64,000 bases of DNA from assembly GCA_016946835.1 (NCBI GenBank), contig JACVTC010000065.1, positions 604,501-668,500 on the forward strand, written 5' to 3'. The position numbers and the translations under genes are program-made. The stretch comes from Neocallimastix lanati (nom. inval.). Taxonomy: Eukaryota > Neocallimastigomycota > Neocallimastigomycetes > Neocallimastigales > Neocallimastigaceae. Each line of letters opens with the position of its first letter. Positions within the stretch are counted from its first letter, which is position 1. The notes beneath the pieces were generated by a model, which searched no databases, was not told the DNA's origin, and saw nothing but the letters and a program-made list of their open reading frames with translations. Positions 22,300 to 33,418 of the stretch are shown one piece after another.

Positions 22300-23601
22300 T
22301 TTATATGTTGGAGATATCGAGAAATTAAATAGAAATTATAGTAAATTACATAGATTTTTTATTTTTTTTACTATTATATTGAAAAACAAGTAAGTCGTTA
22401 ATCCTTTGATTAACCTATGACGCTTGTTTGATATATATATATATATAAAATAAATTAATTAATAAGTAAAATAAGATTCTTAAAAAAAAATTTGTAAATT
22501 ATAACAAGGAGCGGATAGAACTCATATACAGTGTATTTCCAGAAAACAACAAAATAGCTATTATTCATAGTAGGTAATTGGATAATAGTTATTTTGGGAA
22601 TTAATTGGAAAGTAGACGAAAGTATTTGGTTACCGACCCGGTAATAATAGTTCAGCCTTCAACGTTTCAAAACACGAAGGTGCAGGTACTTTCCAAGCAC
22701 TGGCGAATAAGGAGCTTACGTCACCGAAGGCGTAAGATTATTTTTTTTTTATATATTTTTTTTATTTTTCTTTGTGCTAGTTATAAAGCACTTTATTATA
22801 TTAAGTATCAGACTTTGGCTAACTTCGCCATTTAATTTTTTTTTAATTTTTTTTATTTTTCTTATTGCTGATACTATATTTGTTTAATAATTCCTGTAAA
22901 AGAATTTTAATTTACTTTGAAAATATTGTGTTTTTAGTTAATTTTTATTAGTTAATAAAAATATTATTGAATACTTTTAAAATTTTTTTATTCCGTACCT
23001 AGATTATCGGATTAAGTTTATCCTATATAGTAATTGGGCTAGTGGGCTCTGAACTGCTATATTTTACATTGAATATAGTAATCGTGGCACACGCGTGGCA
23101 TGACACCATTAGGTAAGCTGCACGTCAGACAGTGTGTACTATCAGATTGTACGACAATAAAGAATTTTTTTGTATTTGATAATTATAATTAATTAATAAT
23201 TTTATTAGCTATAACAATATTAATGTTTAAAAAGAAAATAAATTTTTGTGAAAGGAGAAAATAATAAATTAAACCTTGCTTCTTAATCTCTAAAATTAAT
23301 ACTGCAAAAATACTAAATAACCAAATTCAAGCGGTCGATAAAGATTTCGAACTTAAAATCATTCTTAATAAAGTGGTCGAAAAGATCTTCGAGATTTAAA
23401 TTTTATATATTAAGTTGTCGATAAAGATTTCGAGCTTATACCTACTAAAGAAAGCAAATAAAATTATTATTTTCAAAAGTTAATAAAATATATTGTTTTA
23501 AAAATTTATTCGATATTAAATTACTTTTTTTTAAAGTTGGATTTCCAAATTTATTCGTATTTAGTCACCTCATTAATTTATAACAAGAAATATTTAGACA
23601 A
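22300..23601 (+). other. El-7 leader with stem-loops
   Basis: Patches here are less AT-rich than the surroundings. A strong composite stem-loop lies at 22384-22429: AAACAAG/CTTGTTT, GTC/GAC, then GTTAATC/GATTAAC closing a CTTT tetraloop. A second hairpin CTTACG/CGTAAG lies at 22715-22736. Three related hairpins (23329-23354, 23370-23397, 23411-23438) share a TCGA...TCGA core. A short open stretch at 22605-22835 shows no domain and is probably chance. No function is recognised. Confidence 0.5.
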
Positions 23602-23997
23602 ATGTCCAAGGAAACAACTTTAAGCTTTAAAGAATTAAAAAAAGAATTAAGAGATATTGTGAAACTTAGCAAGGACAATTTAGATATTAAGTCCTGGGCT
23701 ACTGAATTAAAACTTTGGATCAAGATACAAGGTATCACAGATCCGGAAACAATATTTAACGCTTGTTTATTTACCAGCTCTGGAGAAGTACAACGTGTTA
23801 TTGAAGATTTAGGAGAAGATAGCGATGATGAAAGTGATGATTTATCAGATGAAGAAGAAGAAGATGAAGAAGAAAAGGACGATGATGATATTAAATTCCT
23901 TCCTTTGAAAAAATTATTTCAAGTCTTGAAAATTTTTATGGTATTAAAGAAGACCAAAATAATAAATTATTTAAATATTAAAAATAAAAAAAAATAA
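23602..23997 (+). pseudogene. El-7 Gag-like fragment
   Basis: There are about 95 residues with Gag-like character (WATELKLWIKIQGITDPETI, compare SWFEEFNRLMALADIESPKS in El-2). A highly acidic run (EDSDDESDD...EEEEDEEEKDDDD) and a low-complexity tail follow. It is the start of a Gag with nothing recognisable after it. Acidic repeats also mark the El-8 remnant. Confidence 0.55.
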
Positions 23998-24344
23998 TAA
24001 ATTATTTAAATATTAAAAATAAAAAATATATATATATAAATAAATTATCTAAATAATAAAAAAAAAAGAAAAAATTATATAGTTAAAATTTCTAATAAAA
24101 ATTGTAATAAAATTTCTCTAAACATTATCTAAACATTATATAAAAAATTCGATAATAGTAATAATAAATTAAATTATTTAAATTATTATTTTTCTTATAA
24201 TGCTTTAGTTAACTGTTTTTAAACATAAATGAAGTATATATATATATATTTAATATTTATTTGCATTTTTAATATTTTAAAAAAAAAAAAAAATAATAAC
24301 AATAATAAACTGTCATAAATTTTCAAAAAAAAAGGAAAATCCTA
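23998..24344. other. Spacer and duplicated flank of tRNA copy 1
   Basis: From about 24094 onward this is homologous to 36852-37166 downstream of tRNA copy 2. It holds short A and TA repeats and T runs that can end Pol III transcription of the tRNA (minus-strand TTTT at 24336-24339). No gene was seen. Confidence 0.6.
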
Positions 24345-24416
24345 TAGCAGCGGTATGTTTCGATCATACGACCTGTGGGTTATGAGCCCACCACGCTTCC
24401 ACTGCGCTACGCTGCT
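24345..24416 (-). tRNA. Initiator tRNA-Met (CAU), copy 1
   Basis: A full cloverleaf of 72 bases including discriminator A: acceptor AGCAGCG/CGCTGCT, D stem GCGC/GCGT, anticodon arm GTGGG-CTCATAA-CCCAC and T arm GTATG-ATCGAAA-CATAC. Initiator marks are the A-U first pair, three G-C pairs (GGG/CCC) by the anticodon loop, and A at both variable T-loop positions (ATCGAAA rather than TTCGA). There is no intron. It is base-identical to copy 2. A T run terminator follows. LTR insertions start 12-17 bases upstream of its 5' end. Confidence 0.96.
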
Positions 24417-24433
24417 TTTTCTTGTGATTTTTG

Positions 24434-25362
24434 TGTAAAGAATAATAATTAATTTTTATTAAAATAAAAAATAATTATTAATCTTTATTAAAATAAAAAA
24501 TAATTATTAATCTTTATTAAATAAAATAATAATTATTTAATAAAATTTATTAACTTTATTATAAAATATTTTTAATATAAAATTATTATTAATAATTTAA
24601 AATTAATATTGTAAAATTATTATTCTTTATCATTGTATTAATTAATAATATTAAAATAATTAAACATTAATATTTTTTATATTTGTTAAAATTCATTTGA
24701 TAATTATATGTTAAGTTTTAATTTAAATAATTGTTACATTAATATAATTTTAAACAAATCTAATATAAATTATAGAATTATAATTTAGAAATAATTATAA
24801 AATTATATTAAAATCATAATGTAACAAATCAAATGAAAAAAGAATAATTAATATTTAAAAAATTAATTAAAATAAAACAATGTCATGTATAATTGACATT
24901 GTTTAAATAAAACAAATGTTAATTGAAGTTTTCCGATTGGAAAATATCGGTTTTTATTCAATTAACATATGATCAATTTTATTAATAATTGATCATTAAA
25001 CTTTTTAGGTTTTTCTCCCAAATCTTTTCCTAAAAAGTTATTCATTAAGATTTGGAACTTTACTATAAATAATTCTTGATTTTCTTTATTTTGAAAATCA
25101 AGAGTTATTATTATAAGAATATAATTATAATAATAAACAAAATAAATTTTTAATTTTTTAAAAATAACAAAAATCTAAATAAAAATTATTTTTAATAAAA
25201 AATATTTTAATAAAAATTTTATTTGAACTAATCTCTTATAATAAACTCCTACCCTATTTTAAGTTTCGTTAAGTATTTTCTTTTTTTTAATTTCTCGATT
25301 AATATTAGTATTAATTGTAGAAAAGGGTTAAATTTAATTAAGTTTAAATTTAATTCTTTACA
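24434..25362 (+). repeat. Solo LTR-K, 17 bases upstream of tRNA copy 1
   Basis: It runs TGTAAAG...CTTTACA, 929 bases, with perfect TTTTG duplications (24429-24433 and 25363-25367). It shares the El-4 LTR layout: hairpin ATGATCAATT/AATTGATCAT (24969-24996), hairpin CTTTTTAGG/CCTAAAAAG (25001-25037), TATAAATAA-like box, then GAAAATCAAGAGTTATTATT. It is divergently oriented to the tRNA. Confidence 0.88.
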
Positions 25363-25365
25363 TTT

Positions 25366-26154
25366 TGGTAAAGAATGACTATAAATTACTTATTTTGTTA
25401 TGTTTAGACATAACTTAACCATAATTAAGTTTATATTCTTTGCTAATGGAACTTTCTTATATTCTTCCCTGAATTAAATTAAAAATTTTATTATATAATA
25501 TTACAAATTAATTAAAATTATTATAATATTAATTAAAATCTTTATAAAAATATTTTTTATAAAATCATTACTGAATCTTAATTAAATTAATATTAAAATA
25601 CATATAAACTCTTCAAAAATTTATATTAACAAATTCTTTATTGAATCTATATTAAAATTATTTTATATTTTTATTATATTTTTATCAAATTAATTATTAT
25701 TAACTTTCAATAACATTATAAATTAAAATTAATTTTTATTAAACTTAAAATAAATTATCATTAAATAATTTATTATCTTTTACAAAATTCAATTAATATT
25801 TTTGTAAGCTTTTAATTAAAAATTTTATTAAAAACTTTTTAATTATTTACTCCAGATATTATTTAATTAAAATCTTTATAATATCTTTTTAAATAATAAT
25901 TTTTTTATTCCTTTATGGAATTTATATTAAACATATTATTAATAATTTTATTTAACATTTAATTAAGAATGAATTAATAATTCTTTTAATTAAATACTTA
26001 AATTCTTTTTCATTTCCATGATATTAAACTTTAAAAATGAAATCGAATATAAATATCTGAAGAAAATAACTTCTTCTAAAATAAAATAACACAAAACAAT
26101 AATAAAAATAATAAAAATAATAAAAATAATAATAATAATAATAAAAATAATAAA

Positions 26155-26189
<35 letters not shown>

Positions 26190-26436
26190 TAATAATAATA
26201 ATAAAATAAAAATAGTAATAATATTAGTAATAATATAAGTAATAGTATTAATATTAATATTAGGAATAGTAATAATTTAGCTAATAAAATTTAATTAGTT
26301 TAATAAATAATGTAATTACTTTAAAAATTAAATAAATAAATAAATTATAAAATTGTTATTGTGTAAATAAATATTTTAAATCTTTATCTTTTGTGTATAA
26401 AAAAAAAAATTTTGTTTTTCCCAATGAACCATAACA
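25366..26436 (+). repeat. Solo LTR-E (E4)
   Basis: It starts TGGTAAAGAATG and ends AACCATAACA. It is related to E3 and E5 at the start (TGATAAAGAATG) and in the block TTCTTTGCTAATGGAACTTT. Before LTR-K entered, its left flank was TTTT (24428-24431); TTTT also follows it (26437-26440). It contains an AAT/AAAAAT microsatellite around 26100-26210. Confidence 0.72.
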
Positions 26437-26440
26437 TTTT

Positions 26441-27097
26441 TGATACGATACCACTATAAAAATAAGATTTAGGTAGGAAATTTAGGTTAGAAATATTGTA
26501 TAAATATTATTGGTTATAATAATTAAAATAATTTATATATAGTTAATTCAAATAATTATTTTTAAAGGCATGGTTAATTCTTTTATCATAATTAAAATAG
26601 ATAAATTATATTATTATGATTCTATTATTATGATAATAAATTAATTCATCATTATTATTAATAAGTTTTATTTTATATTTTAAATATTATTTTGAGAATT
26701 ATATAGTTTTAGGAATTATATTATAAATATTGATAATTATATTTTATTTAGGAAATATATTTTAAATATTAATAGTTAAATATATTTAATAATGAAATTG
26801 TATTTTTAAATAAAGTTGTTAGGAAATTAATAGTTAAAGAGATATGTTTAATAAAAATATAATATTAAATAATTATTTTAACAATTATATAAAATTAAGA
26901 GAATGTAATAATAAATTATTATGTATGTAAAAATAAAATTTTAAAAATAAATAAAGAATAAAATATTATTATAAAACATTATTATTATAAATTATTTTCT
27001 TATATTTATTAGAATATATTATCGTGTCATAATTCCCTAGAGAAACGACCAAGTAAATAAATAACTAGATATGGAATATTTTAAATGTTCTGTATCA
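26441..27097 (+). repeat. Solo LTR-F (F1)
   Basis: It runs TGATACGATACC...TTCTGTATCA, 657 bases, matching F2 (59552-60205). It is flanked by TTTT on both sides, the right copy being shared with the next LTR's first base. Confidence 0.82.
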
Positions 27098-27100
27098 TTT

Positions 27101-28676
27101 TGATACGGGGTGTCACTAAATACCTTGTATTTCTTATTAAATACTCTTAATAATAATAAAATAAAATTATTATTAAATATTCTTATTAAAATCTTTTATT
27201 AATATCAAATATAATAAAAATTATTATTAAATATTCTTATAAATTTCTTTTATTAATATCAAATATAATAAAAATTATTATTAAATATTCTTATAAATTT
27301 CCTTTTATTAATATTAAATATAATAAAAATTATTATTAAATATATTCTTATAAATTTCTTTTATTAATATTAAATATAATAAAAATTATTATTAAATATT
27401 CTTATAAATTTCTTTTATTAATATTAAATATAATAAAAATTATTATTAAATATTCTTATTAAAATCTTTTATAATAAAAATTATTATTAAATATTCTTAT
27501 AAAATTCTTTTATTAATATCAAATATAATAAAAATTATTATTAAATATTCTTATTAAAATCTTTTATAATAAAAATTATTATTAAATATTCTTATAAAAT
27601 GCTTTTATTAATATCAAATCTAATAAAAATTATTATTAAATATTCTTATTAAAATCTTTTATTAATATCAAATATAATAAAAATTATTATTAAATATTCT
27701 TATTAAAATCTTTTATAATAAAAATTATTATTAAATATTCTTATAAAATGCTTTTATTAATATCAAATCTAATAAAAATTATTATTAAATATTCTTATAA
27801 AAAAAATCTTTTATTAATATTAAATATAATAAAAATTATTATTAAATATTCTTATTAAATATTCTTTTATTAATATCAAATCTAATAAAAATTATTATTA
27901 AATATTCTTATTAAAATCTTTTATTAATATCAAATCTAATAAAAATAATTATTAAATATTTTATTAATATTAAATATAATAAAAATTATTACTAAATATT
28001 CTTATTAAAAATTATATAATATTTAAATCATTACTAATTCTTATTTTTATATTAAGAATAATAAAAACCTATTTCAATAAATATTTGATGTAAAATACAG
28101 AATTATAAGTTTCTGTATAATATTTTCTAAAACCTTTGAAATAAACTAAAAATAAAACAAAAATTAAAAATAAATTAAATCTTTATTAAAATAAAAATGA
28201 ACTAAAATACAGAAGAATTCCAATAATAAAAATGATCTAAAATACAGAAAATATCAATTCTGTAAATTCTCTCTCTGAATAACAATATCAAGAAGAAGCT
28301 ACCGCCCGGAATGCCCTTCGTGATACAAGCTCTAAATTAATTTTTTATATTTTAATTTAATAAATGTTATTTTTTTTTTTTAAAAAATAATTTAAAATAA
28401 TAGTTAAAAATTAAAATAAAATAGTTATAATAGTTTTTTTTTATAAAGAATATATTAATAATAAATAAAATGTATTAAAATAAAAGTATAAAAAGAAGAA
28501 TAAATTTCTTTCTTTTTAATACTGGGAACAAATAATTTTAATTTTAAATTTAAATAAAGAATATTTTAAAATTTAATTTTTTTTTCTTGTTTCCAAACTT
28601 ATTTTTATAGTTATGTGTTAATATTTATTTTTTTTTTGTTTTGAATATCTTAGTGTTTCAACCCCAGCCCGTATCA
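27101..28676 (+). repeat. Solo LTR-I
   Basis: It has perfect 9-base inverted ends TGATACGGG/CCCGTATCA, flanked by ATTT (27097-27100 and 28677-28680). Its length of 1576 bases is inflated by an internal tandem repeat (27128-28010). The end region resembles the LTRs of El-5 and LTR-J. No second copy is in the window. Confidence 0.7.
27128..28010. repeat. About 54-bp tandem repeat inside LTR-I
   Basis: The unit, about 54 bases, contains TATTCTTATAAA, then TTTTATTAATATCAAATATA, then ATAAAAATTATTATTAAA. Roughly 16 copies, some shortened to about 36 bases, run head to tail. Confidence 0.8.
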
Positions 28677-28680
28677 ATTT

Positions 28681-29167
28681 TGATAAGAATGTACTAAATA
28701 ATGCATTCTTAATTAAATCGACGATTTATTTCTAATACATTATGTGTACATTATTATTTTTGTACTTTAATAAATTTTTAAATCCAAAGATTAAAAATTA
28801 AATCAAAAATTATATTAAACTTTATATTTTTATATTAAATCTTATATTAATAGTAATATTTTTATATATTTAAAACTTATATTAGCAATATTAATAATAA
28901 ATCTTATTTTTTTTATTTTTATATTAATAATGAAAATTTGTATTAATAATATTTTTATATATTGATGATTAAAAATTTATATATTATATTTTAACTTTTA
29001 TTATAAAATTTTATATCGAAATGTTTTATTTTATATTGAAAAATATTTTATTTTATTAAAAACCTTTATATTAGAATAGTATTTTTATTTTTATTTGAAT
29101 ATTTTAACAGATTGTAATAAAAATTATAGCCAATTAAATAAATTCTAATTAGTAATATTTTAGATAG

Positions 29168-29204
<37 letters not shown>

Positions 29205-29520
29205 TTTTATTAATATTATAAATGTATTTTATTTATATTCTTATAATTAAATTTTATATAATTGATTATAAAACTCAATTTAAATTTAATAGTTTTTATA
29301 AAAAAAAAAAAAGAATAAATAAGATGTAATTTAGTGGCAAGAACAACTTTTATGCCTTGAAAAAAGTATAAATAGTTGTAAATTTTGCTACTAATTTTTA
29401 AATATCATCAAATAAAATCAAATAAAATTTATAAAATTAATAAATAAAATAATAAAAAAAAAATAATTAAAATTTGTGTTTCTTTACTTTATTTTTATTT
29501 AATTCTCTAAAACCTTAACA
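28681..29520 (+). repeat. Solo LTR-B (B2)
   Basis: It runs TGATAAGAATG...CCTTAACA, with ATTT duplications (28677-28680 and 29521-29524). It has a long A run (about 29170-29201). It aligns throughout with B1 and B3. Confidence 0.85.
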
Positions 29521-29525
29521 ATTTT

Positions 29526-30860
29526 TGATAAAAGATGAAATTTATAATTTAAAATTAATTAATAAACTAAAATTAATAATTTATAATAATAATTTACTAA
29601 ACTATAAAATTATAAATAATTATTATATAAAGTTAGTATTTTCAAATAAAATTTCAAGATTAGTAAAAGAACAATGTAAATTTAAATAATTAATATAGAA
29701 ATTAAATTTAAATAATTTTATTATGTAAAATATATTTTATTATATAAATATTTGTTATTTGATATAATTAGTAAATAGTTATTTTATTTTAAAGACTTAA
29801 AACTAATTCTTTTTTTTAAAAATAGAAAATAAGACTTTAAATAGAATTAAAATAGTAATACTTTTTCTTTTTTAATATTTCTAAAAGATATAAATAGTAA
29901 TTAAATTAGATAGTTAATTATATAGTTTAATCTTAACGAAAATTATAAAAACATGTAATAATTCTTATTTAAAAGAACAACATTTTTGTTAACATTTTTG
30001 TTTATCAAAACTTGTTCAATAAATACTTATTTTATCTTTATTTAAATTTAAAAGTATTTATTTAATATTATAAATTTAAAACTTAATAAAAATTAATATT
30101 TAAAAATTAAATAAAATTTATGTATTAAAATAACTTCAGTGTTTCTAATAAATCAATTTTAAAAAGTTTTATAATAAAACATATTTTAATTATCTTAAAA
30201 TTTATAACTTTGATAAAGAGTTACTAATAAACTAAAGTAAGTTATTAATAATTTCTTATCATTTTATGATGCATGTCCAGTAGAAATAATATAAAATAAT
30301 AGAAAAATTATTTAGAAAAATTATTAATATAAATATTTATTAATTTTATATAATGAATCTTAAAATATATTATTAAAGATAATTTATTATTATTAATAAT
30401 TATTAAAATATTAAATTAAATAATAATATTAAAAATATTAAAAGAATTGTTGATTATATAATAAAATTAGTTATATTAATTATAACGGAGATTGAATGTT
30501 TAATTAAATTGATGTTAATATTAAAATAATTTTTAAATAATGTTAAACAATATGAATTAATAGTTGTAAGTAAAAAGTTATGAATATTTATATTTATTAA
30601 TTAATTTTAGTGTTTCGATAAATAAAATTTATAAAATTAGTAAAAATATAATTATGAAAATAATTTATAAATAAATATTTTCTTTTTTTTAATGAATAAT
30701 AAAACATGTATTTTTATATGATAAAATATAATAAATAAAATAATAAAAGATAAATAAATAAAAAGTAAATATAATTATTGTAATATAATATTCTTGGAGT
30801 AATTCCCTTTTACACAAACGCCCAACTAACATATACGGTATTTAATAAAATATCGTATCA
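29526..30860 (+). repeat. Probable solo LTR-J
   Basis: It starts TGATAAAAGATG and ends ATCGTATCA, both like the El-5 LTR (TGATACAAGATG...ATCGTATCA), and shares its CCC...AACGCCCAA segment before the end. It fills the space exactly between B2 and El-6. I did not find matching flanks, so the limits are inferred. Confidence 0.55.
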
Positions 30861-30864
30861 TTTA

Positions 30865-32737
30865 TGATAAAGAATGAAATAATAATGATATTTTTAATTA
30901 AATTCTTGATAATTAATTATATACAAATATATTATTATATTCTTTACTATTAATAATTTTCTTATATTCTATATTAATAATTTTTATATTAATTATATTT
31001 TATTATTTTAAATATTAAATTTTTGTAATTAATTAATTTATATGATTGGTTTTAATAATGTAATTAAATAATATAAAATATGTATTATCCATATTATTTT
31101 ATGAAGGGGGCCTTTCTGAGAAAAGAAATAGTAGAAATAGTAGTGATAATGAAATAGGAATAATAATTGAAAGGTTTCCCATATTATTATAAAAATAAAT
31201 ATTAATATTAATAAAATATTTTTAACAATAAAATAGTTATATAATTTATAAATAATAAATATTTTTAATAATAGTTCTTTAAGTAAAATTTATAATGTGT
31301 AATAATAATTTCTTTTAGTGTAATTTAGTAGTTAGTTAATTTATCTATTTATTTAATGTTCACACTCCTTTTCTAATATGAACCTCAACATAAAAATTGG
31401 TGGAGATATCGGGGAGTGTGAAAACATTGATGAATAGATAATAAAAATAATAGAATAAAATATAATATAAAAATAAATGATCATAATAGTAACACAAAGA
31501 AATTTTAAATTTAATTATAAAATTTTAGTAATAACTTAAGTAAAAATAATATATATATATAAATTTAAAATTAAATTGTTAAAAATTGAATTATTTTAAA
31601 ATGAATTCAATATAATGATTAATTTTTTTTAGTTAGGTGGTCGAAGAGAATTTCGAGCCTAACAAATAATATTTTTTTTATTTTAAAAAAATCCTTAGGT
31701 GGTCAGCCAGAAAGTGCTGAGCCTGAAGGTAAGTATAATAATTTTTTTTTTTTTAATCCTTAAGTGTCGGACAGAGAGTGCCGAACTTGAAGGAATAAAT
31801 AAATAAAAATTATTTAAAAACTTTCTTGGGTGTCGAAAAAGGATTTTCGAACTTGAAGAAAGTAAACAATATATTGGTTTACTGCGGTAGTTCCAATATA
31901 ATAAACATTGAATAATTTTAAAATTTTAATTTAAAATAATTTATATTTAGTTTATAATATAAAATTAATACTTAAAATATTACAAATTTTGAAGAAGTTA
32001 TAAAATAATAATAATAATAATAATTTACTATATATTTTAAAGAAATAGTAATATTTATTATATTAATTATTGTTAAAATAATTACATTAATTGAAAATTA
32101 TTAGAACATAATAAATTATATATTTTTTTTTTTATAATCGATAATAAAATTCCAATTGAGGAATTTAATATATTATATAATTACATTAAGCATTTACAAG
32201 AATTAAACAAAATATGAGAAGAACAAGTTCCAGATGTTACATTAGATGAAGAATTATTAAAGCAAAGAATAATTGAATTGAAAGATTAAATAAGTGGACT
32301 AAAGAAAGATAATTTTAAAAAAAGATAATGTTATTCAAATTATAAAAAAAACAAAAGAGAAAATATTAACAAGCAAAATCTCTATGAAGACACCATAAAT
32401 ATTTGTAATTCAGGAAGAAAGCAATTCAATACTTGAAAAGAAAATATTACAAAAGAAACAGTTCTTCACATACCAAGAAAATCAAGGAATTAAATTGTGA
32501 AATTGAATTTTTGAAACATGGTAAAAGTAATAATTTAAAATAAAATAAAAATAAAATATAAATTAGTGATATATCAAATGGAAATCTCATTTAAATTCAC
32601 AAATTGAATTATTTAAATTTGAACATAATGTTAAATTCACAAATTGAATTATTGAAGTTTAAAAATGATACTAAAATCACTTATTTAAAGAATTCATTAT
32701 AACAATGTAAAAATAGAATTAAAGAACTTAATGAAAT

Positions 32738-32784
<47 letters not shown>

Positions 32785-33363
32785 TATCAAAATAAAGTGT
32801 ATTTATTGTAATCCTTTTATTTCTTATATAACCGAACATTTTTGATAAAGAATAGAATAATAATGATATTTTTAATTAAATTTTTAATAATTTATTATAT
32901 AAAAATATATTATTATATTCTTTACTATTAATAATTTTCTTATATTCTATATTAATAATTTTTATATTAATTATATTTTATTATTTTAAATATTAAATTT
33001 ATGTAATTAATTAATTTATATGATTGGTTTTAATAATGTAATTAAATAATATAAAATATGTATTATCCATATTATTTTATGAAGGGGGCCTTTCTGAGGA
33101 AAGAAATAGTAAAAATAGTAGTGATAATAGGAATAATAATTGAAAGGTTTCCCATATTGTTATAAAAATAAATATTAATATTAATAAAATATTTTTAACA
33201 ATAAAATAGTTATATAATTTATAAATAATAAATATTTTTAATAATAGTTCTTTAAGTAAAATTTATAATGTGTAATAATAATTTTTTTTAGTGTAATTTA
33301 GTAGTTAGTTAATTTATCTATTTATTTAATGTTCACACTCCTTTTCTAATATGAACCTCAACA
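30865..33363 (+). mobile_element. El-6: short, decayed element with paired LTR-E ends
   Basis: The LTRs (30865-31390 and 32843-33363) start TGATAAAGAAT, end GAACCTCAACA and differ by a few percent. TTTA flanks both sides (30861-30864 and 33364-33367). The primer site TGGTGGAGATATCGGGG (31398-31414) lies 7 bases after the LTR. Only 1.45 kb lies inside: four related hairpins, then Lys-rich coding-like remains with many breaks. It is either a decayed copy or a small non-autonomous form. Confidence 0.72.
31632..31862 (+). other. Array of four covarying hairpins in the El-6 leader
   Basis: The hairpins lie at 31632-31663, 31693-31729, 31758-31793 and 31821-31862. Outer stems: GTTAGG/CCTAAC; CCTTAGG/CCTGAAGG; CCTTAAGT/ACTTGAAGG; CTTTCTT/AAGAAAG. 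Inner stems: TCGAA/TTCGA; TCAGC/GCTGA; TCGG/CCGA; TCGAAAA/TTTTCGA. Sequences differ but pairing is kept. Units are spaced about 63 bases with T or A runs between them. Three like units lie in the El-7 leader. Confidence 0.65.
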
Positions 33364-33418
33364 TTTAGAAGTTTAATAAATTTGTTATATATAATTTTAC
33401 AAGTACTATTTTTTCTAT
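33364..33418. other. Short spacer before LTR-G
   Basis: AT-rich bases after El-6, ending in the TCTAT duplicated by LTR-G. No gene seen. Confidence 0.4.

Larger units (their letters stand above)
21531..23997 (+). mobile_element. El-7: broken gypsy-type element with LTR-B and a gag fragment
   Basis: A 5' LTR-B (21531-22299, TGATAAGAATG...CCTTAACA) is followed by a degenerate primer site containing TGGAGATATCG (near 22308). A 1.3-kb structured leader and a Gag-like start at 23602 follow. No pol and no 3' LTR are present. The primer motif matches El-6 and El-8 (TGGTGGAGATATCGGGG). It is truncated and old; the number of breaks cannot be judged. Confidence 0.65.

Noticed and set aside
22605-22835. 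A 76-codon open frame in the El-7 leader
   Set aside because: No recognisable domain, low-complexity tail, and it lies in a leader with RNA hairpins.
27128-28010. Regular repeats that might suggest a CRISPR array
   Set aside because: Units are contiguous with no unique spacers, very AT-rich, inside an LTR of a eukaryotic genome.
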